DNA of 64,000 bases from Mariprofundus erugo. Its GTDB lineage: Bacteria; Pseudomonadota; Zetaproteobacteria; Mariprofundales; Mariprofundaceae. The stretch is from contig NZ_VBRY01000005.1 of assembly GCF_005818865.1 (NCBI RefSeq), positions 1 through 64,000 of the forward strand, read 5' to 3'. The position numbers and the translations under genes are program-made. Within the stretch, counting starts at the first letter, position 1; every line of letters begins with the position of its first letter. Below the pieces are notes generated by a model. The model saw only the letters and a list, made by a program, of their open reading frames with translations. It did no database searches and was not told the DNA's origin. Positions 1 through 11,242 of this stretch are shown here, piece after piece.

Positions 1-2111
<2,111 letters not shown>

Positions 2112-2155
2112 CGAAGGCTCTCTGCAAGGTTAGAAATCGCCGCCCGCAGAGAGAT

Positions 2156-2230
2156 GCTCCCATCGTCTAGCGGTCAGGACGCTGGCCTCTCACGCCGGAA
2201 ACAGGGGTTCGATTCCCCTTGGGAGTACCA
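2156..2230 (+). tRNA. tRNA-Glu (anticodon CTC)
   Basis: The sequence folds as a cloverleaf: acceptor GCTCCCA with TGGGAGT (G-T at the first pair), anticodon stem CTGGC/GCCGG enclosing the loop CTCTCAC with anticodon CTC, and T arm GGGG-TTCGATT-CCCC. The 3' CCA is encoded. CTC decodes GAG (Glu). A strong terminator hairpin follows. Confidence 0.96.
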
Positions 2231-2259
2231 AACAAGAATCTTGATTGATTCGAAAAACG

Positions 2260-2293
2260 AAAGCCCGGAAGCTTATGTTTCCGGGCTTTTTTT
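2260..2293 (+). terminator. Rho-independent terminator after tRNA-Glu
   Basis: The stem AGCCCGGAA / TTCCGGGCT is separated by a short loop and followed by a run of seven T. It lies about 30 bases after the tRNA CCA end. Confidence 0.92.
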
Positions 2294-2361
2294 ATTTCTG
2301 CTGCCGCCTTGTGATCGCTGCAGCTGACAGGTGCTGTCGGCGCTGTTTGATGGTTGCCGGT

Positions 2362-2405
2362 GATGCCTTCGTCTCTTTCGGGATTCGAACCCGCGCCAGC
2401 AAGGT
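2362..2405 (-). pseudogene. possible tRNA 3' remnant (T-arm only)
   Basis: On the minus strand a T-arm-like piece, CGGGTTCGAATCCCG, is preceded by a GC-rich stretch. There is no complete cloverleaf, anticodon arm or CCA. It may be a tRNA fragment left by a duplication or by an integrated element next to the intact tRNA-Glu. Chance resemblance is possible. Confidence 0.35.
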
Positions 2406-2416
2406 GACGGATCAAT

Positions 2417-2448
2417 AAAAAAGGCCGCCATGTTTCAGGCGGCCTTTT
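2417..2448 (-). terminator. terminator of the DUF3012-like lipoprotein gene
   Basis: The stem AAGGCCGCC / GGCGGCCTT has a 7-base loop. Read on the minus strand it is followed by TTTTTT and lies about 20 bases after the stop codon of the small lipoprotein gene. The short T run on the plus side could make it bidirectional. Confidence 0.85.
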
Positions 2449-2466
2449 ACTTACCGAAATAACGCT

Positions 2467-2649
2467 CTACTTTTTGTACTGGCCAAGAATACAGTATTTT
2501 GCATAGGTGCCGGCATCATTCGCACTCCAGTCACTCTTGGGTGTATCCTTGATTTTATTGCACCAGGCTTCGCTTCCCGGTTCCGGCGAGCAGGCTGAAA
2601 GGGCAAGCAGCATGAGCAGAGATGCCGTAGCGGTTGTAATCAGTTTCAT
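2467..2649 (-). CDS. small lipoprotein, DUF3012-like
   Basis: This 60-residue protein begins with a Lys-containing n-region and a hydrophobic segment ending in the lipobox LSAC, so Cys20 is the predicted lipidated residue after signal peptidase II cleavage. The mature part is only about 40 residues and has the pattern GSEAWCNKIKDTPKSDW...YAKYC. This resembles the DUF3012 family of tiny proteobacterial lipoproteins with two conserved Cys and Trp residues. No function is known for the family. It is preceded by a separate gene and has its own terminator, so it is probably expressed alone or with the upstream kinase gene. Confidence 0.8.
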   Translation of the reverse strand: MKLITTATASLLMLLALSACSPEPGSEAWCNKIKDTPKSDWSANDAGTYAKYCILGQYKK

Positions 2650-2693
2650 GATGACTCCAAAGGTATCGATTAGTCGTTGAGTTTCGTCTGATC

Positions 2694-3677
2694 TCAGGCG
2701 AGAAGCTGCTGAATTTCATCCTGTGTCAGCGGGTTTGGCAGTCGGGCGCCCAGCTGCGAAACCACGCGTGCAGCTGCATGCGAACCCAGGTGGCCGGCCT
2801 GTTGCCATGTCAGGCCATTGGTAATGCCATAAAGCACACCTGCAGCATACATGTCACCGGCGCCGGTTGTATCAATGGCCTCGACAATAACCCCCTCTAC
2901 CGGCAGTGCATCGCCCTGATGCATGATGATTGAGCCATTTTTACCCAGTGTCAGCGCGACGTTGGCACAGTGCTTGTGGATGGCATGCGCACAGGCAATC
3001 GGATCCTCAAGGCCGGTCAGGGCGCGCGCCTCCTCTTCATTACAGAAGAGAAGATCAACGGATGTCTCAATCAGGCTCTGGAACTGATCGCGACAGATAT
3101 CTATCAGAAACGGATCTGAAATGGTCAGGGCAACCTTGACGTGATTCTTCTTGGCCAGCTCAATGGCACGCAGCGCAGCAGAGCGGGTGCTGTCGCCGGC
3201 GAAGAGGTAGCCTTCGATATAGACATATTCGGCTTTGGCAATTTCACTTTCCGAAATGTCATCAGCCGAGAGTGAGGCGGAAATGCCCAGGTTGGTCAGC
3301 ATGGTGCGCTGTGCATCGGGGGTGATCAGCACCACGCAGCTGCCTGTCTGACCGGCACTGGATGCAACCTCAATGGCCACACCGATCTTTTTCATCTCAT
3401 CCAGATACTGCTCACCAAAGCCATCGCTGCCTGTTTTACATGCATAGGCAGTGGTACCGCCCATATCGGCAATGCCGACAATCGTATTGGCAGCGGAGCC
3501 GCCGGAGCAGTAATTCACCTGATGATCAGCCAGCGCGTCCAGCACATGCTTCTGGCGCTCTTCATCGACGAGTGTCATGATGCCTTTTTCGATGCCGGCA
3601 AGTGCAAGGAATTCATCTGAGCAGCGAACCTGCATATCCATAATAGCGTTGCCTACGCCGTAAACATTGTATCCCAT
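2694..3677 (-). CDS. PfkB-family carbohydrate/nucleoside kinase (adenosine kinase-like)
   Basis: This 327-residue protein is a full-length ribokinase/PfkB-fold kinase. The N-terminal GxGNAxMD start and the GGSAANT motif (residues about 58-64) form the substrate-side signature. Near residue 252 the C-terminal signature [12 protein letters not shown] supplies the anion hole and the catalytic Asp. Members of this subgroup are often annotated as adenosine kinase and phosphorylate a sugar or nucleoside 5'-OH with ATP. The exact substrate cannot be read from sequence. The start ATG has an ideal upstream GGAGGATCTC. It lies upstream of the small lipoprotein gene on the same strand, about 44 bases away, so co-transcription is possible. 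Confidence 0.88.
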   Translation of the reverse strand: MGYNVYGVGNAIMDMQVRCSDEFLALAGIEKGIMTLVDEERQKHVLDALADHQVNYCSGGSAANTIVGIADMGGTTAYACKTGSDGFGEQYLDEMKKIGVAIEVASSAGQTGSCVVLITPDAQRTMLTNLGISASLSADDISESEIAKAEYVYIEGYLFAGDSTRSAALRAIELAKKNHVKVALTISDPFLIDICRDQFQSLIETSVDLLFCNEEEARALTGLEDPIACAHAIHKHCANVALTLGKNGSIIMHQGDALPVEGVIVEAIDTTGAGDMYAAGVLYGITNGLTWQQAGHLGSHAAARVVSQLGARLPNPLTQDEIQQLLA

Positions 3678-3826
3678 GAGATCCTCCAGAATTGATGCAG
3701 TGCAGACTTGCGACCATCACCGGCAGCGTCAACCTCGGGTATACAGGTATGCTTCATCTGTGTGGTTGCTTCGCTGTCTGGGCATTATCACAATGCGCGG
3801 CAGTTTTGAGAACGGAGGGATAAACG

Positions 3827-4642
3827 GTGCAAGAGCTTGCCCGGCGCGTGGTTTCAGCCCGTGCTTTCGAATATTTTATTATTGCAGTGATTCTGTTCAG
3901 CGCTGTCCTGATTGGACTGGAGACGTCTGAAGAGCTCAGTGCCACCTATGGCGGGCTCATTCAGTGGGGGAACAGAATCGTTCTCTCGATCTTTATTGGG
4001 GAGGCGATGCTGAAGATCTTCGCCGTTGCTCCCAGGCTGCGCCTCTATTTCGGCAGTGGCTGGAATCTGTTTGATTTTTCTATCATTTTACTTGCCATGC
4101 TGCCCAGCACCGGCGAAATGGCGATGCTGGCACGACTGGCGAGATTGTTGCGGGTGTTGCGTCTGATTACGGCCATCCCTGAGCTGCGCCTGATTGTTGA
4201 GACGCTGATCCGTTCGATTCCAAGCATGGGCAATATCATGCTGTTGATGGGAGTGATCTTTTATATCTATGCCGTCGCCGGTCAGCAGCTGTTTCATGAA
4301 CATGATCCGGAGCACTGGCGTGACCTGGGGATTTCACTGCTGACGCTGTTCCGCATTGTCACCCTGGAGAGCTGGACATCGGTGATGTACACGGCGATGG
4401 AGATGAATCCATACAGCTGGATCTACTTTGTCTCCTTTGTGATTATGGGAACCTTTGTGATTATCAATCTGTTTATTGCGGTGGTGATCAATAACCTTGA
4501 AGAGGCGAAGCAGGAGCGTCTGGCCTCCATGCGGCAGCCACCGTCAAAAGATGATCTGTTGCGCGAACTTGAGCAGACACAGGCTGCACTGGAGCGTTTG
4601 CGTGGCGAGCTTTCCCGCAGTCAGGAGGAAGAGCGAAAGTAG
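3827..4642 (+). CDS. bacterial voltage-gated sodium channel (BacNav/NaChBac family)
   Basis: This 271-residue protein is the single six-helix subunit of a homotetrameric cation channel. S1-S3 are hydrophobic (residues about 15-90). S4 has Arg at every third position (RLARLLRVLRL, about 102-112). The S5-P-S6 pore spans about 135-225, with the filter TLESWTS, which closely resembles the TLESWAS of NaChBac and predicts Na+ selectivity. The C-terminal 45 residues are heptad-like and Glu/Arg/Leu rich, as in the tetramer-forming coiled coil of the family. The start is GTG with GGAGGG 7-8 bases upstream. In related bacteria such channels couple Na+ entry to motility and pH response; that role here is inference. 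Confidence 0.93.
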   Translation: MQELARRVVSARAFEYFIIAVILFSAVLIGLETSEELSATYGGLIQWGNRIVLSIFIGEAMLKIFAVAPRLRLYFGSGWNLFDFSIILLAMLPSTGEMAMLARLARLLRVLRLITAIPELRLIVETLIRSIPSMGNIMLLMGVIFYIYAVAGQQLFHEHDPEHWRDLGISLLTLFRIVTLESWTSVMYTAMEMNPYSWIYFVSFVIMGTFVIINLFIAVVINNLEEAKQERLASMRQPPSKDDLLRELEQTQAALERLRGELSRSQEEERK

Positions 4643-4699
4643 AGGTGGTGACAGGCAGCGGCCACACCTGTGCAGCCGCTGCTTATGATGCCTTCGCTT

Positions 4700-5746
4700 T
4701 CAGCTGTTATTGCTGTTCTGATACAGCGCATTCATGCGCCGGATAATCTGCGGCAGTACACTCATGCGTCTGCGATCCAGATGCATGCGCAAACGCGGCA
4801 GATGGGCATAGCAGGGGTCATCTGATTTTGGCCAGCCGAATACCTGCTCAATGGTGCCCTGGCAGAGCACATCACTGAACTCGGCATTCAGTCTTTGCAT
4901 GGTCTCATCATTCAGCGGGTTAAGCAGGCGCAGCAGGGTACACTGGCCGACATAGCGGAAGCTGTGATAGTTGATGTAATAGTCGCTGATATAATCGACC
5001 GCTGCCTCAATGTTGTCGGTATGGTAGAGCAGGTGGTGGTCATCGGCATCGATCAGGTGATCGTTGGCCAGGCGGCGCATCCATGAGTGGGTAAACGGCC
5101 CCCAATAGTCATCGCCGGGTGCCTCCAGCAATACAACCGGTATCGGCGGGTTACGGCCGGTTTGCAGCAGGGTCAGGGTTTCAAATGTTTCGTCCAGTGT
5201 ACCGAATCCGCCGGCTGTCAGGATGACCGCATCACTCTCTTTGAGAAAGAATAGTTTGCGGGTGAAGAAATACTGACAGTAGAAGTGGCGGGGGGAGCCA
5301 TCCATGATGGGATTAGGCTGCTGCTCCATCGGCAGGTTGATGTTGATGGCGAAGGAGTTGGTTTCACCGGCCCCTTCATTGGCCGCCTGCATCATGCCAC
5401 CACCACCACCGGTGATAATCATAAAGCCGGCCTCTTTCAGGGCACGGGCACAGTCGCGCGTATGCTGGTAGCGCAGGCTGGTTGGAGCAGTGCGTGCCGA
5501 GCCGAAGACTGCAACCTTGCGCCATGACTGGTAGGGCTTGAATACATTCAGCCCCTTGCGCAACTCAGCCAGTGTTTTTGCCAGCATTTTGATGTCGGCA
5601 TTATTGTAATCACCGCTGAGCAGTCGCATGGCCTCAACAACAATGGCCCGCTTGTAGGGGGAGTCATGCTGATAGTCGCTGAGCAGGCGATGTACATCGC
5701 TACGCAGTGGTTCCGGCAGATCATCCATTCGTTCCAGTTCTGTCAT
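4700..5746 (-). CDS. LOG-family Rossmann protein (TIGR00730 / PpnN-like)
   Basis: This 348-residue protein belongs to the family once labelled lysine decarboxylase. The hallmarks are the nucleotide-binding run GGGGGMMQAANEGA (about residues 112-125) and the catalytic motif GGFGTLDETFETLTLLQTG (about 180-198), matching the family's PGGxGTxxE. Known members hydrolyse nucleoside 5'-monophosphates or cytokinin riboside monophosphates to base plus ribose 5-phosphate. The extra N- and C-terminal segments make it longer than the small LOG proteins of about 190 residues, closer to PpnN-type proteins. The start has GAGGAGC at good spacing. Exact substrate unknown. Confidence 0.87.
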   Translation of the reverse strand: MTELERMDDLPEPLRSDVHRLLSDYQHDSPYKRAIVVEAMRLLSGDYNNADIKMLAKTLAELRKGLNVFKPYQSWRKVAVFGSARTAPTSLRYQHTRDCARALKEAGFMIITGGGGGMMQAANEGAGETNSFAININLPMEQQPNPIMDGSPRHFYCQYFFTRKLFFLKESDAVILTAGGFGTLDETFETLTLLQTGRNPPIPVVLLEAPGDDYWGPFTHSWMRRLANDHLIDADDHHLLYHTDNIEAAVDYISDYYINYHSFRYVGQCTLLRLLNPLNDETMQRLNAEFSDVLCQGTIEQVFGWPKSDDPCYAHLPRLRMHLDRRRMSVLPQIIRRMNALYQNSNNS

Positions 5747-5815
5747 GATAGCTCCTCATATCTGATGAAAGAGTACGCACGAGTTGTGCCAATCTTTCAG
5801 GTGACAGTGCTCTGG

Positions 5816-7324
5816 CTATTTAGTGGCAGCAGCCTCGATAATAACATCAATGCGACGATTCATTTCCCGGCCTTTTTCGAACTCATTGCTGGCTATCGGG
5901 CGAACCTCACCATAACCGAGCGCTTTCAGATGGGTGCCGTCAGCACCGGCAGAGATGAGGAAATCACGCACCGATTCCGCACGTTTGAGCGAGAGGGCCT
6001 GATTGACTTTGACATCACCCTGATCGTCGGTATGGCCCTCAATGCGCACGGTGCGATCGGCATAAATGGCGATGGCGGATTTAAGATGGCCCAGCATATC
6101 ATAATATTTGGCATTGATTTTACTGCTGCCACTGGCGAATTTGAGCGCGCTCAGTCGAATCAGCAGTGAGCCATCGAGATTGACGAAGATATCGGCTTCA
6201 CCCTGCTTGAAGGTTGCATGCATGCGTTGCTGGCGTTTCTGTTCATAGGTTTCCCGCTCAAGCTTTACCTTGAATGCCTCACGGATATCACTCATCTGCG
6301 ACTGTTGCGCCTGCGCCAGTTCATTGCGCTGTTCGTCCAGGCGTTTGGCCAGTTCTGCCTCAAACTGCTGCTTCATCTCCTTGCGTTCAGCCTTGCGGGC
6401 ACTGCGCTCATCCGCCAGTGCTGTTTTCAGTTGTTTGGCTGCAGTCAGCAGCTTTTCACGCGGGATATTGTTGATCATCGAGTTCTGTTGATCGATTTCC
6501 ATCCCCAGTATCGTTGCCAGTTTGAGTTTAAAGTCACGGTTCTCCAGAACCATCGACTCATGACTGCCTGAATCCTTGCGCCATACCTTCACCTGCTGAG
6601 CAAGATGCTTGGACTCCTGCGCCAGATAAAGCGCTTCAGCCGGGTGGGCGGGTGGTGTGTGGTCAATGCCATCGATATAGTTGCGCAGTGCCGCCACCCG
6701 TTCTTTTGCGGTGCGATAGGTTTCAGGTGCAAACTGTTTGGCGCCGGCATTGGCCGCTTTGCCGATATCGTTTTCCGCCAGGTCAGCCAGCCAGGGCAGG
6801 GACTGATCCAGCAATTTGCGATAACCGCTCTCTGCAGCTGCTGCGTGTTCCTGCGTCTGATTAAGGTCACCCTGTTCATGGGTTGAAATGGCCAGTTGCA
6901 GCTCCTTGTTGGCGTCTGCAAGTGCCTGTGCCGATGTGCGGTCAGAGGCCCCCTGGCTTGATGTGGCGATGATTTTAGCGATGGAGGTGGCCGTTTCACG
7001 GAGATCCAGCAGCTGACTGAAGCGGGAGCGGAATCCTTCAGCCGTTTGTCTGGCCTCGGCGACACTTTGTTCGCCCATGTTCAGTGCGGCACGCTCATCA
7101 TCGATTTTTTGCTGTTGCCGGGCCATCAGGGCGGCACCGAGATAGGCTTCGGCCCGCTCAATGGTTCTGGGCGCGTAAACGCTGTTTTCCCCCTCCTTGA
7201 AGGTTGCAATACTCTCCTGCAACGCATCCTCATCCGGATCAGCAGCCAGCAACTGGCCGGGCATGCTCCAGCACAGGAGGGTTAACAGTGCTGCGGTACA
7301 GGTGGGGGAGGTGTTTTTACGCAA
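5816..7324 (-). CDS. OmpA-family envelope protein with long coiled-coil N-terminus
   Basis: This 502-residue protein has a signal peptide (hydrophobic residues about 10-27, cleavage near LLAADP). A long Ala/Gln/Glu/Arg-rich helical region (about 35-365) follows, then a C-terminal OmpA-like domain (about 375-498). That domain has the FASGSSKIN, EGHTDDQGD and LGYGEVRPIASN blocks and an arginine-rich NRRIDVIIE end, and it should bind peptidoglycan in the periplasm. There is no N-terminal beta-barrel, so it is probably a periplasmic or tethered peptidoglycan-binding protein. The start is TTG with AGGATG upstream and overlaps the end of nadA by 8 bases, implying translational coupling in a nadA-led operon. 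Confidence 0.86.
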   Translation of the reverse strand: MRKNTSPTCTAALLTLLCWSMPGQLLAADPDEDALQESIATFKEGENSVYAPRTIERAEAYLGAALMARQQQKIDDERAALNMGEQSVAEARQTAEGFRSRFSQLLDLRETATSIAKIIATSSQGASDRTSAQALADANKELQLAISTHEQGDLNQTQEHAAAAESGYRKLLDQSLPWLADLAENDIGKAANAGAKQFAPETYRTAKERVAALRNYIDGIDHTPPAHPAEALYLAQESKHLAQQVKVWRKDSGSHESMVLENRDFKLKLATILGMEIDQQNSMINNIPREKLLTAAKQLKTALADERSARKAERKEMKQQFEAELAKRLDEQRNELAQAQQSQMSDIREAFKVKLERETYEQKRQQRMHATFKQGEADIFVNLDGSLLIRLSALKFASGSSKINAKYYDMLGHLKSAIAIYADRTVRIEGHTDDQGDVKVNQALSLKRAESVRDFLISAGADGTHLKALGYGEVRPIASNEFEKGREMNRRIDVIIEAAATK

Positions 7325-8405
7325 GGCTTAACATCCTTTCCAGTGCCAGTTTTGCCAGGCGTTTCTGGTTGTCAGGGACAATGATCTGGTGGGTGATGTT
7401 GCCATCACGAATCGAGAGCAGGGCCGCATAGAGGTGCTGCGGATCGGTGCGGAACATGGTGGAGCACATGCAGACCATCGGCGAGAGAAACCAGATCGGT
7501 TTATCAGGAAACTGAAGGCGCAAGCGGTTAACCAGGTTCAGTTCGGTGGCAATGGCAAACTTGCTGCCGGCCGGTGCTTCTGCGACATGCTTGATAATCA
7601 TTTCGGTCGAGCCGACGAAATCGGCGGTTTCGCATACGGCCCGCGAACATTCAGGATGCGCAAGTATCTCAATGCCGTCATGGTTGCGTCGCATGGTGTC
7701 GGCATGCTCTGTTTTGAACAGCTGATGTACCGAGCAGAAACCTTTCCAAAGAATGAGACGGGCATGCTCGATGGCGTCACGACTGTTGCCGCCCATCGGC
7801 AGGGCCGGATCCCAGATAATCATCTGATCATCGGGGATACCCATGGTCACGGCAGTGTTTTCTCCCAGATGCTGATCGGGGAAGAAAAGTATTTTTTCAC
7901 GCTGAGCCCACGACCACTCGAGAATCTTGCGGGCATTGCCGGAGGTGCAGACGATGCCGCCGTGCTCACCGCAGAATGATTTCAGCGCCGCAGTGGAGTT
8001 GATATAGGTCACCGGTGTCACGCACTCATCCGGATTGATGACTTCCGAGAGTTCACGCCAGCAGCGGTTGACCTGTTCATCATCCGCCATATCGGCCATG
8101 GAGCAGCCGGCAGCAAGATCTGGTAACAGTACCACCTGATGTGGGGCCGTCAGAATATCGGCAGTCTCGGCCATGAAGTGTACGCCGCAAAAGATAATAT
8201 TGGGCGCATCAGTTTCTGCCGCCTTCTGCGAAAGTTTTAGCGAATCACCGGTGATATCGGCGAAAGCGAACACCTCTTCACGCTGATAATGGTGTCCAAG
8301 TATCAGTACCTGATCGCCAAGGTCGGCTCTCAGTTGTTTGATTTGTGCGATTAATTCGGATTCGGGGGTGTCGTAAAGCTGTTCCAGCAGCGCCTGTGCA
8401 TTCAT
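7317..8405 (-). CDS. nadA: quinolinate synthase NadA
   Basis: NadA condenses iminoaspartate with dihydroxyacetone phosphate to quinolinate in de novo NAD synthesis, using a [4Fe-4S] cluster in the cytoplasm. The 362-residue protein has the substrate-side GHHYQREEV (residues about 38-46), CGVHFMAETA with the first cluster Cys, CTSGNA with the second and HPECSRAVCE with the third. Length and motif spacing fit the family. I chose the Met at 8405 (MNAQALLEQLYD) rather than an upstream in-frame codon at 8441, because the first 12 residues of the longer form look unlike NadA. It is divergent from ilvD. Confidence 0.96.
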   Translation of the reverse strand: MNAQALLEQLYDTPESELIAQIKQLRADLGDQVLILGHHYQREEVFAFADITGDSLKLSQKAAETDAPNIIFCGVHFMAETADILTAPHQVVLLPDLAAGCSMADMADDEQVNRCWRELSEVINPDECVTPVTYINSTAALKSFCGEHGGIVCTSGNARKILEWSWAQREKILFFPDQHLGENTAVTMGIPDDQMIIWDPALPMGGNSRDAIEHARLILWKGFCSVHQLFKTEHADTMRRNHDGIEILAHPECSRAVCETADFVGSTEMIIKHVAEAPAGSKFAIATELNLVNRLRLQFPDKPIWFLSPMVCMCSTMFRTDPQHLYAALLSIRDGNITHQIIVPDNQKRLAKLALERMLSLA

Positions 8406-8647
8406 AAGCGAAAGTTTCCGGTGCGACTCCACCCTTGTCAAATGCTCACATCCATATCTTCACCCCAAAGTTTCGCAGGGTATGGTCATAAACTGGTACA
8501 TGGTATGTCTTTGTGCAGGCTGGAGGGGGCAGGCATTGCCACCAGCGAATCGATTTAAGGTTTTCTTTGTGTAACTCTCTGCCCTCTGTGGTGAAAGCAT
8601 TTGTTTGCCGTTACGCTTCGCACACGTTTTTGACTTGGAGAGTTTCT

Positions 8648-10495
8648 ATGCCTGCTTATCGTTCCCGTACCTCGACCCATGGCCGTAATATGGCTGGCGC
8701 CCGTTCGCTGTGGCGCGCCACCGGCATGAAGGATGAGGATTTTCAGAAGCCGATCATTGCTGTGGTCAACTCATTCACCCAGTTCGTACCGGGCCATGTC
8801 CACCTGAAGGATCTGGGCCAGATGGTGACGCGTGAAATCGAGGCAGCCGGTGGTGTGGCCAAGGAGTTCAACACCATCGCCATCGATGACGGTATCGCCA
8901 TGGGCCACGGCGGCATGCTTTATTCGCTGCCGTCCCGCGATCTGATTGCCGACTCGGTGGAGTATATGTGCAATGCGCACACCGCCGATGCCATGGTCTG
9001 CATCTCCAACTGCGACAAGATCACCCCCGGTATGCTGATGGCAGCCCTGCGTCTGAATATCCCGGCCATCTTTGTCTCCGGTGGGCCGATGGAAGCGGGC
9101 AAGATCACGCTGAACAACCGCGAGCTGCATCTCGATCTCGTTGATGCGATGGTGATGGCCGCAAGTCCCGATGAGAGCGATGAAGATGTCGATGCGGTTG
9201 AGCGTTCGGCCTGTCCGACCTGTGGCTCCTGCTCGGGTATGTTTACCGCCAACTCGATGAATTGCCTCTCCGAAGCGCTGGGTCTGAGCCTGCCGGGCAA
9301 CGGTTCGCTGGTGGCGACCCACGCCGATCGCAAGGAGCTGTTCCTGCGCGCCGGTCGTCTGGCGGTGGAGAATGCCAAACGCTGGTATGAGCAGGATGAT
9401 GCAAGCGTTCTGCCGCGCTCGATTGCCACGTTTGAAGCGTTTGAGAATGCGATGGCGCTGGATATCGCCATGGGCGGATCATCAAATACCGTGCTGCATC
9501 TTCTGGCCTGTGCCCAGGAGGCCGGTGTCGATTTCACCATGGCCGATATCGATCGTTTGTCACGCAAAGTGCCGTGCCTGTGCAAGGTGGCACCAGCCAC
9601 GCAGGCGTACCACATGGAAGATGTGCACCGTGCCGGTGGTGTTACCTCGATTCTGGCCGAGCTGGATCGCGCCGGCCTGATCCACCGCGATGTGCCGACC
9701 GTACATACCGCCACACTCGGCGCATCGCTCGATGCCAACGATATCGTCAACGAGGCCAATGCGGCTGCCCGCACGCTGTTCGCGGCCGCTCCCGGCGGTA
9801 TCCCGACGCAGGAGGCCTTCATTCAGGATGCGCGCTACAAGTCGCTCGATCTGGACCGCGAGGGCGGCTGCATCCGTGATTTCGAACATGCCTACTCGAA
9901 AGAGGGGGGGATCGCCGTGCTGTTCGGCAATATTGCCGAGCGTGGCTGCATCGTGAAGACGGCTGGTGTGGACGAATCGATCTGGAAGTTCACCGGTACT
10001 GCCCGCGTGTTCGAGAGCCAGGACGATGCTGTTCACGGTATTTTGAACGACAAGGTTGCTGCCGGCGATATCGTGATCATCCGCTACGAAGGCCCGAAGG
10101 GCGGCCCCGGCATGCAGGAGATGCTCTATCCGACCTCCTACCTGAAGTCGAAGGGCCTCGGCAAAGTCTGCGCACTGCTCACCGACGGCCGCTTCTCCGG
10201 CGGCACCTCAGGCCTCTCCATCGGCCACGCTTCTCCGGAAGCGGCTGAAGGTGGTGCCATCGGTCTGGTGGAAGAGGGCGACAAGATTGAAATCGATATC
10301 CCGAACCGCTCGATCCAGCTGGTTGTTTCCGATGAGGAGCTGGCCAGCCGCCGTGCCGCCATGGAAGCGAAAGGTGCTGCTGCCTGGAAGCCGGTGGATC
10401 GTGATCGCTACGTGTCCAAAGCCCTGCAGGCCTATGCAGCCCTGACCACTTCTGCCGACAAGGGTGCAGTCCGTAACCTTGATCAGCTGAAGTAA
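8648..10495 (+). CDS. ilvD: dihydroxy-acid dehydratase IlvD
   Basis: IlvD dehydrates dihydroxyisovalerate and dihydroxymethylvalerate to the keto acids leading to valine, leucine and isoleucine. The 616-residue protein shows the Fe-S cysteines in [10 protein letters not shown] and in [20 protein letters not shown], the [15 protein letters not shown] block near the C-terminus, and full family length. The open frame extends to 8513, but the family start [17 protein letters not shown] is at 8648 and has a TTGGAGAG site at good distance. The gene stands alone on this strand, with a terminator immediately after it. Codon use is strongly biased and GC-rich relative to neighbours, consistent with high expression. 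Confidence 0.97.
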   Translation: MPAYRSRTSTHGRNMAGARSLWRATGMKDEDFQKPIIAVVNSFTQFVPGHVHLKDLGQMVTREIEAAGGVAKEFNTIAIDDGIAMGHGGMLYSLPSRDLIADSVEYMCNAHTADAMVCISNCDKITPGMLMAALRLNIPAIFVSGGPMEAGKITLNNRELHLDLVDAMVMAASPDESDEDVDAVERSACPTCGSCSGMFTANSMNCLSEALGLSLPGNGSLVATHADRKELFLRAGRLAVENAKRWYEQDDASVLPRSIATFEAFENAMALDIAMGGSSNTVLHLLACAQEAGVDFTMADIDRLSRKVPCLCKVAPATQAYHMEDVHRAGGVTSILAELDRAGLIHRDVPTVHTATLGASLDANDIVNEANAAARTLFAAAPGGIPTQEAFIQDARYKSLDLDREGGCIRDFEHAYSKEGGIAVLFGNIAERGCIVKTAGVDESIWKFTGTARVFESQDDAVHGILNDKVAAGDIVIIRYEGPKGGPGMQEMLYPTSYLKSKGLGKVCALLTDGRFSGGTSGLSIGHASPEAAEGGAIGLVEEGDKIEIDIPNRSIQLVVSDEELASRRAAMEAKGAAAWKPVDRDRYVSKALQAYAALTTSADKGAVRNLDQLK

Positions 10496-10518
10496 CCGAC
10501 CGCGCTTCAACACATCAA

Positions 10519-10559
10519 AGCCCTCTGCCGGTTTACGTGCTGGCAGGGGGCTTTTTTTT
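10519..10559 (+). terminator. Rho-independent terminator of ilvD
   Basis: The stem AGCCCTCTGCC / GGCAGGGGGCT (one G-T pair) with a 12-base loop is followed by eight T, about 23 bases after the ilvD stop. Confidence 0.93.
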
Positions 10560-10637
10560 GGCGCTTGATTGGCGATCCGTCAAATGAAGGTGTATTGTGC
10601 GTATAAACCATGCGCGCAAATTGTGCTGAGGTATCTG

Positions 10638-10868
10638 ATGAGTAAACCGCTTAAACGGGCTGTGAACCTGCGGATCGATGAGAGCCTGATTGATCAGGCA
10701 AAAGCGATGGGGATTAATTTGTCCCAGACTCTGGAGCAGTCGCTGGAAAGTATACTGCGTGAAAAGAAACGTGCTGCGTGGCTGGCTGAAAATGAAGAGC
10801 GGGTGAAGGCGTATAACAAGCGTATTGAGCAGCAAGGGACGTTCAGTGACGGACTGCGGCGCTTCTGA
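10638..10868 (+). CDS. ccdA: CcdA-type antitoxin
   Basis: This 76-residue protein combines an N-terminal ribbon-helix-helix DNA-binding segment (KRAVNLRIDESLIDQAKAMG, then NLSQTLEQSL) with a C-terminal charged tail (AAWLAENEERVKAYNKRIEQQGTF). That tail is the part of CcdA which wraps and neutralises CcdB. I chose the ATG at 10638 instead of the longer frame from 10569 because the shorter form matches family length and starts just before the RHH fold. The stop overlaps the next start by one base, as is usual for autoregulated toxin-antitoxin pairs. Confidence 0.88.
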   Translation: MSKPLKRAVNLRIDESLIDQAKAMGINLSQTLEQSLESILREKKRAAWLAENEERVKAYNKRIEQQGTFSDGLRRF

Positions 10869-11182
10869 TGGCGCAGTTCGACCTTTATCAAAATCCAAAT
10901 TCGGATACAAACGCATTTATTCCATACTTGCTTGATGTTCAGGCCGATCTGCTGGATGTGTTGGCCACTCGGGTGGTCATCCCGCTGTATACCAACGAGT
11001 CGATTCCAAAACCGATGCTTCATCTGAATCCGGTACTGGAGGTGGATGGCGAACGGTTTGTGTTATCTACTGCAGAGCTTGCAGGTGTATCTCTGGCTGT
11101 TCTGGGAGAGTCGATCACCAATCTTCAATGCTATCGGGACGAGATTATTGCAGCACTGAATTTTGTCTTTACCGGAAGTTGA
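10868..11182 (+). CDS. ccdB: CcdB-type toxin (gyrase poison)
   Basis: This 104-residue protein has the CcdB opening MAQFDLYQNPN, the core LLDVQADLLDVLATRVVIPL, and the C-terminal helix ending in the motif corresponding to the gyrase-contact region (EIIAALNFVFTGS). CcdB binds GyrA and traps the cleavage complex when CcdA is lost. The pair looks intact and is chromosomal in context. It stands at the edge of a gene-poor, decaying stretch (11.2-14.3 kb), which fits a stabilised remnant of acquired DNA. Confidence 0.9.
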   Translation: MAQFDLYQNPNSDTNAFIPYLLDVQADLLDVLATRVVIPLYTNESIPKPMLHLNPVLEVDGERFVLSTAELAGVSLAVLGESITNLQCYRDEIIAALNFVFTGS

Positions 11183-11186
11183 TCCC

Positions 11187-11210
11187 AAAAAGGGTAGCGT
11201 CCCCTTTAGA
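11187..11210. repeat. short inverted repeat GGGTAGCGTCCCC after ccdB
   Basis: Immediately after the ccdB stop lies AAAAAGGGTAGCG-TCCCCTTT, a small stem (AAAGGG/CCCTTT). It could end the ccdAB transcript weakly. The GGGTAGCGTCCCC wording also recalls short fragments that accompany IS200/RAYT-type sequences in other genomes; that link comes from memory and is unverified. Confidence 0.4.
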
Positions 11211-11242
11211 TCTGCGGGCAAGCGTGGTTTGTGTGGGCTACG

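Noticed and set aside
8771-9822. Two long frames on the minus strand within ilvD
   Set aside because: They lie opposite a clear ilvD gene with strong codon bias, which leaves long antisense frames open. They have no ribosome site or recognisable sequence.
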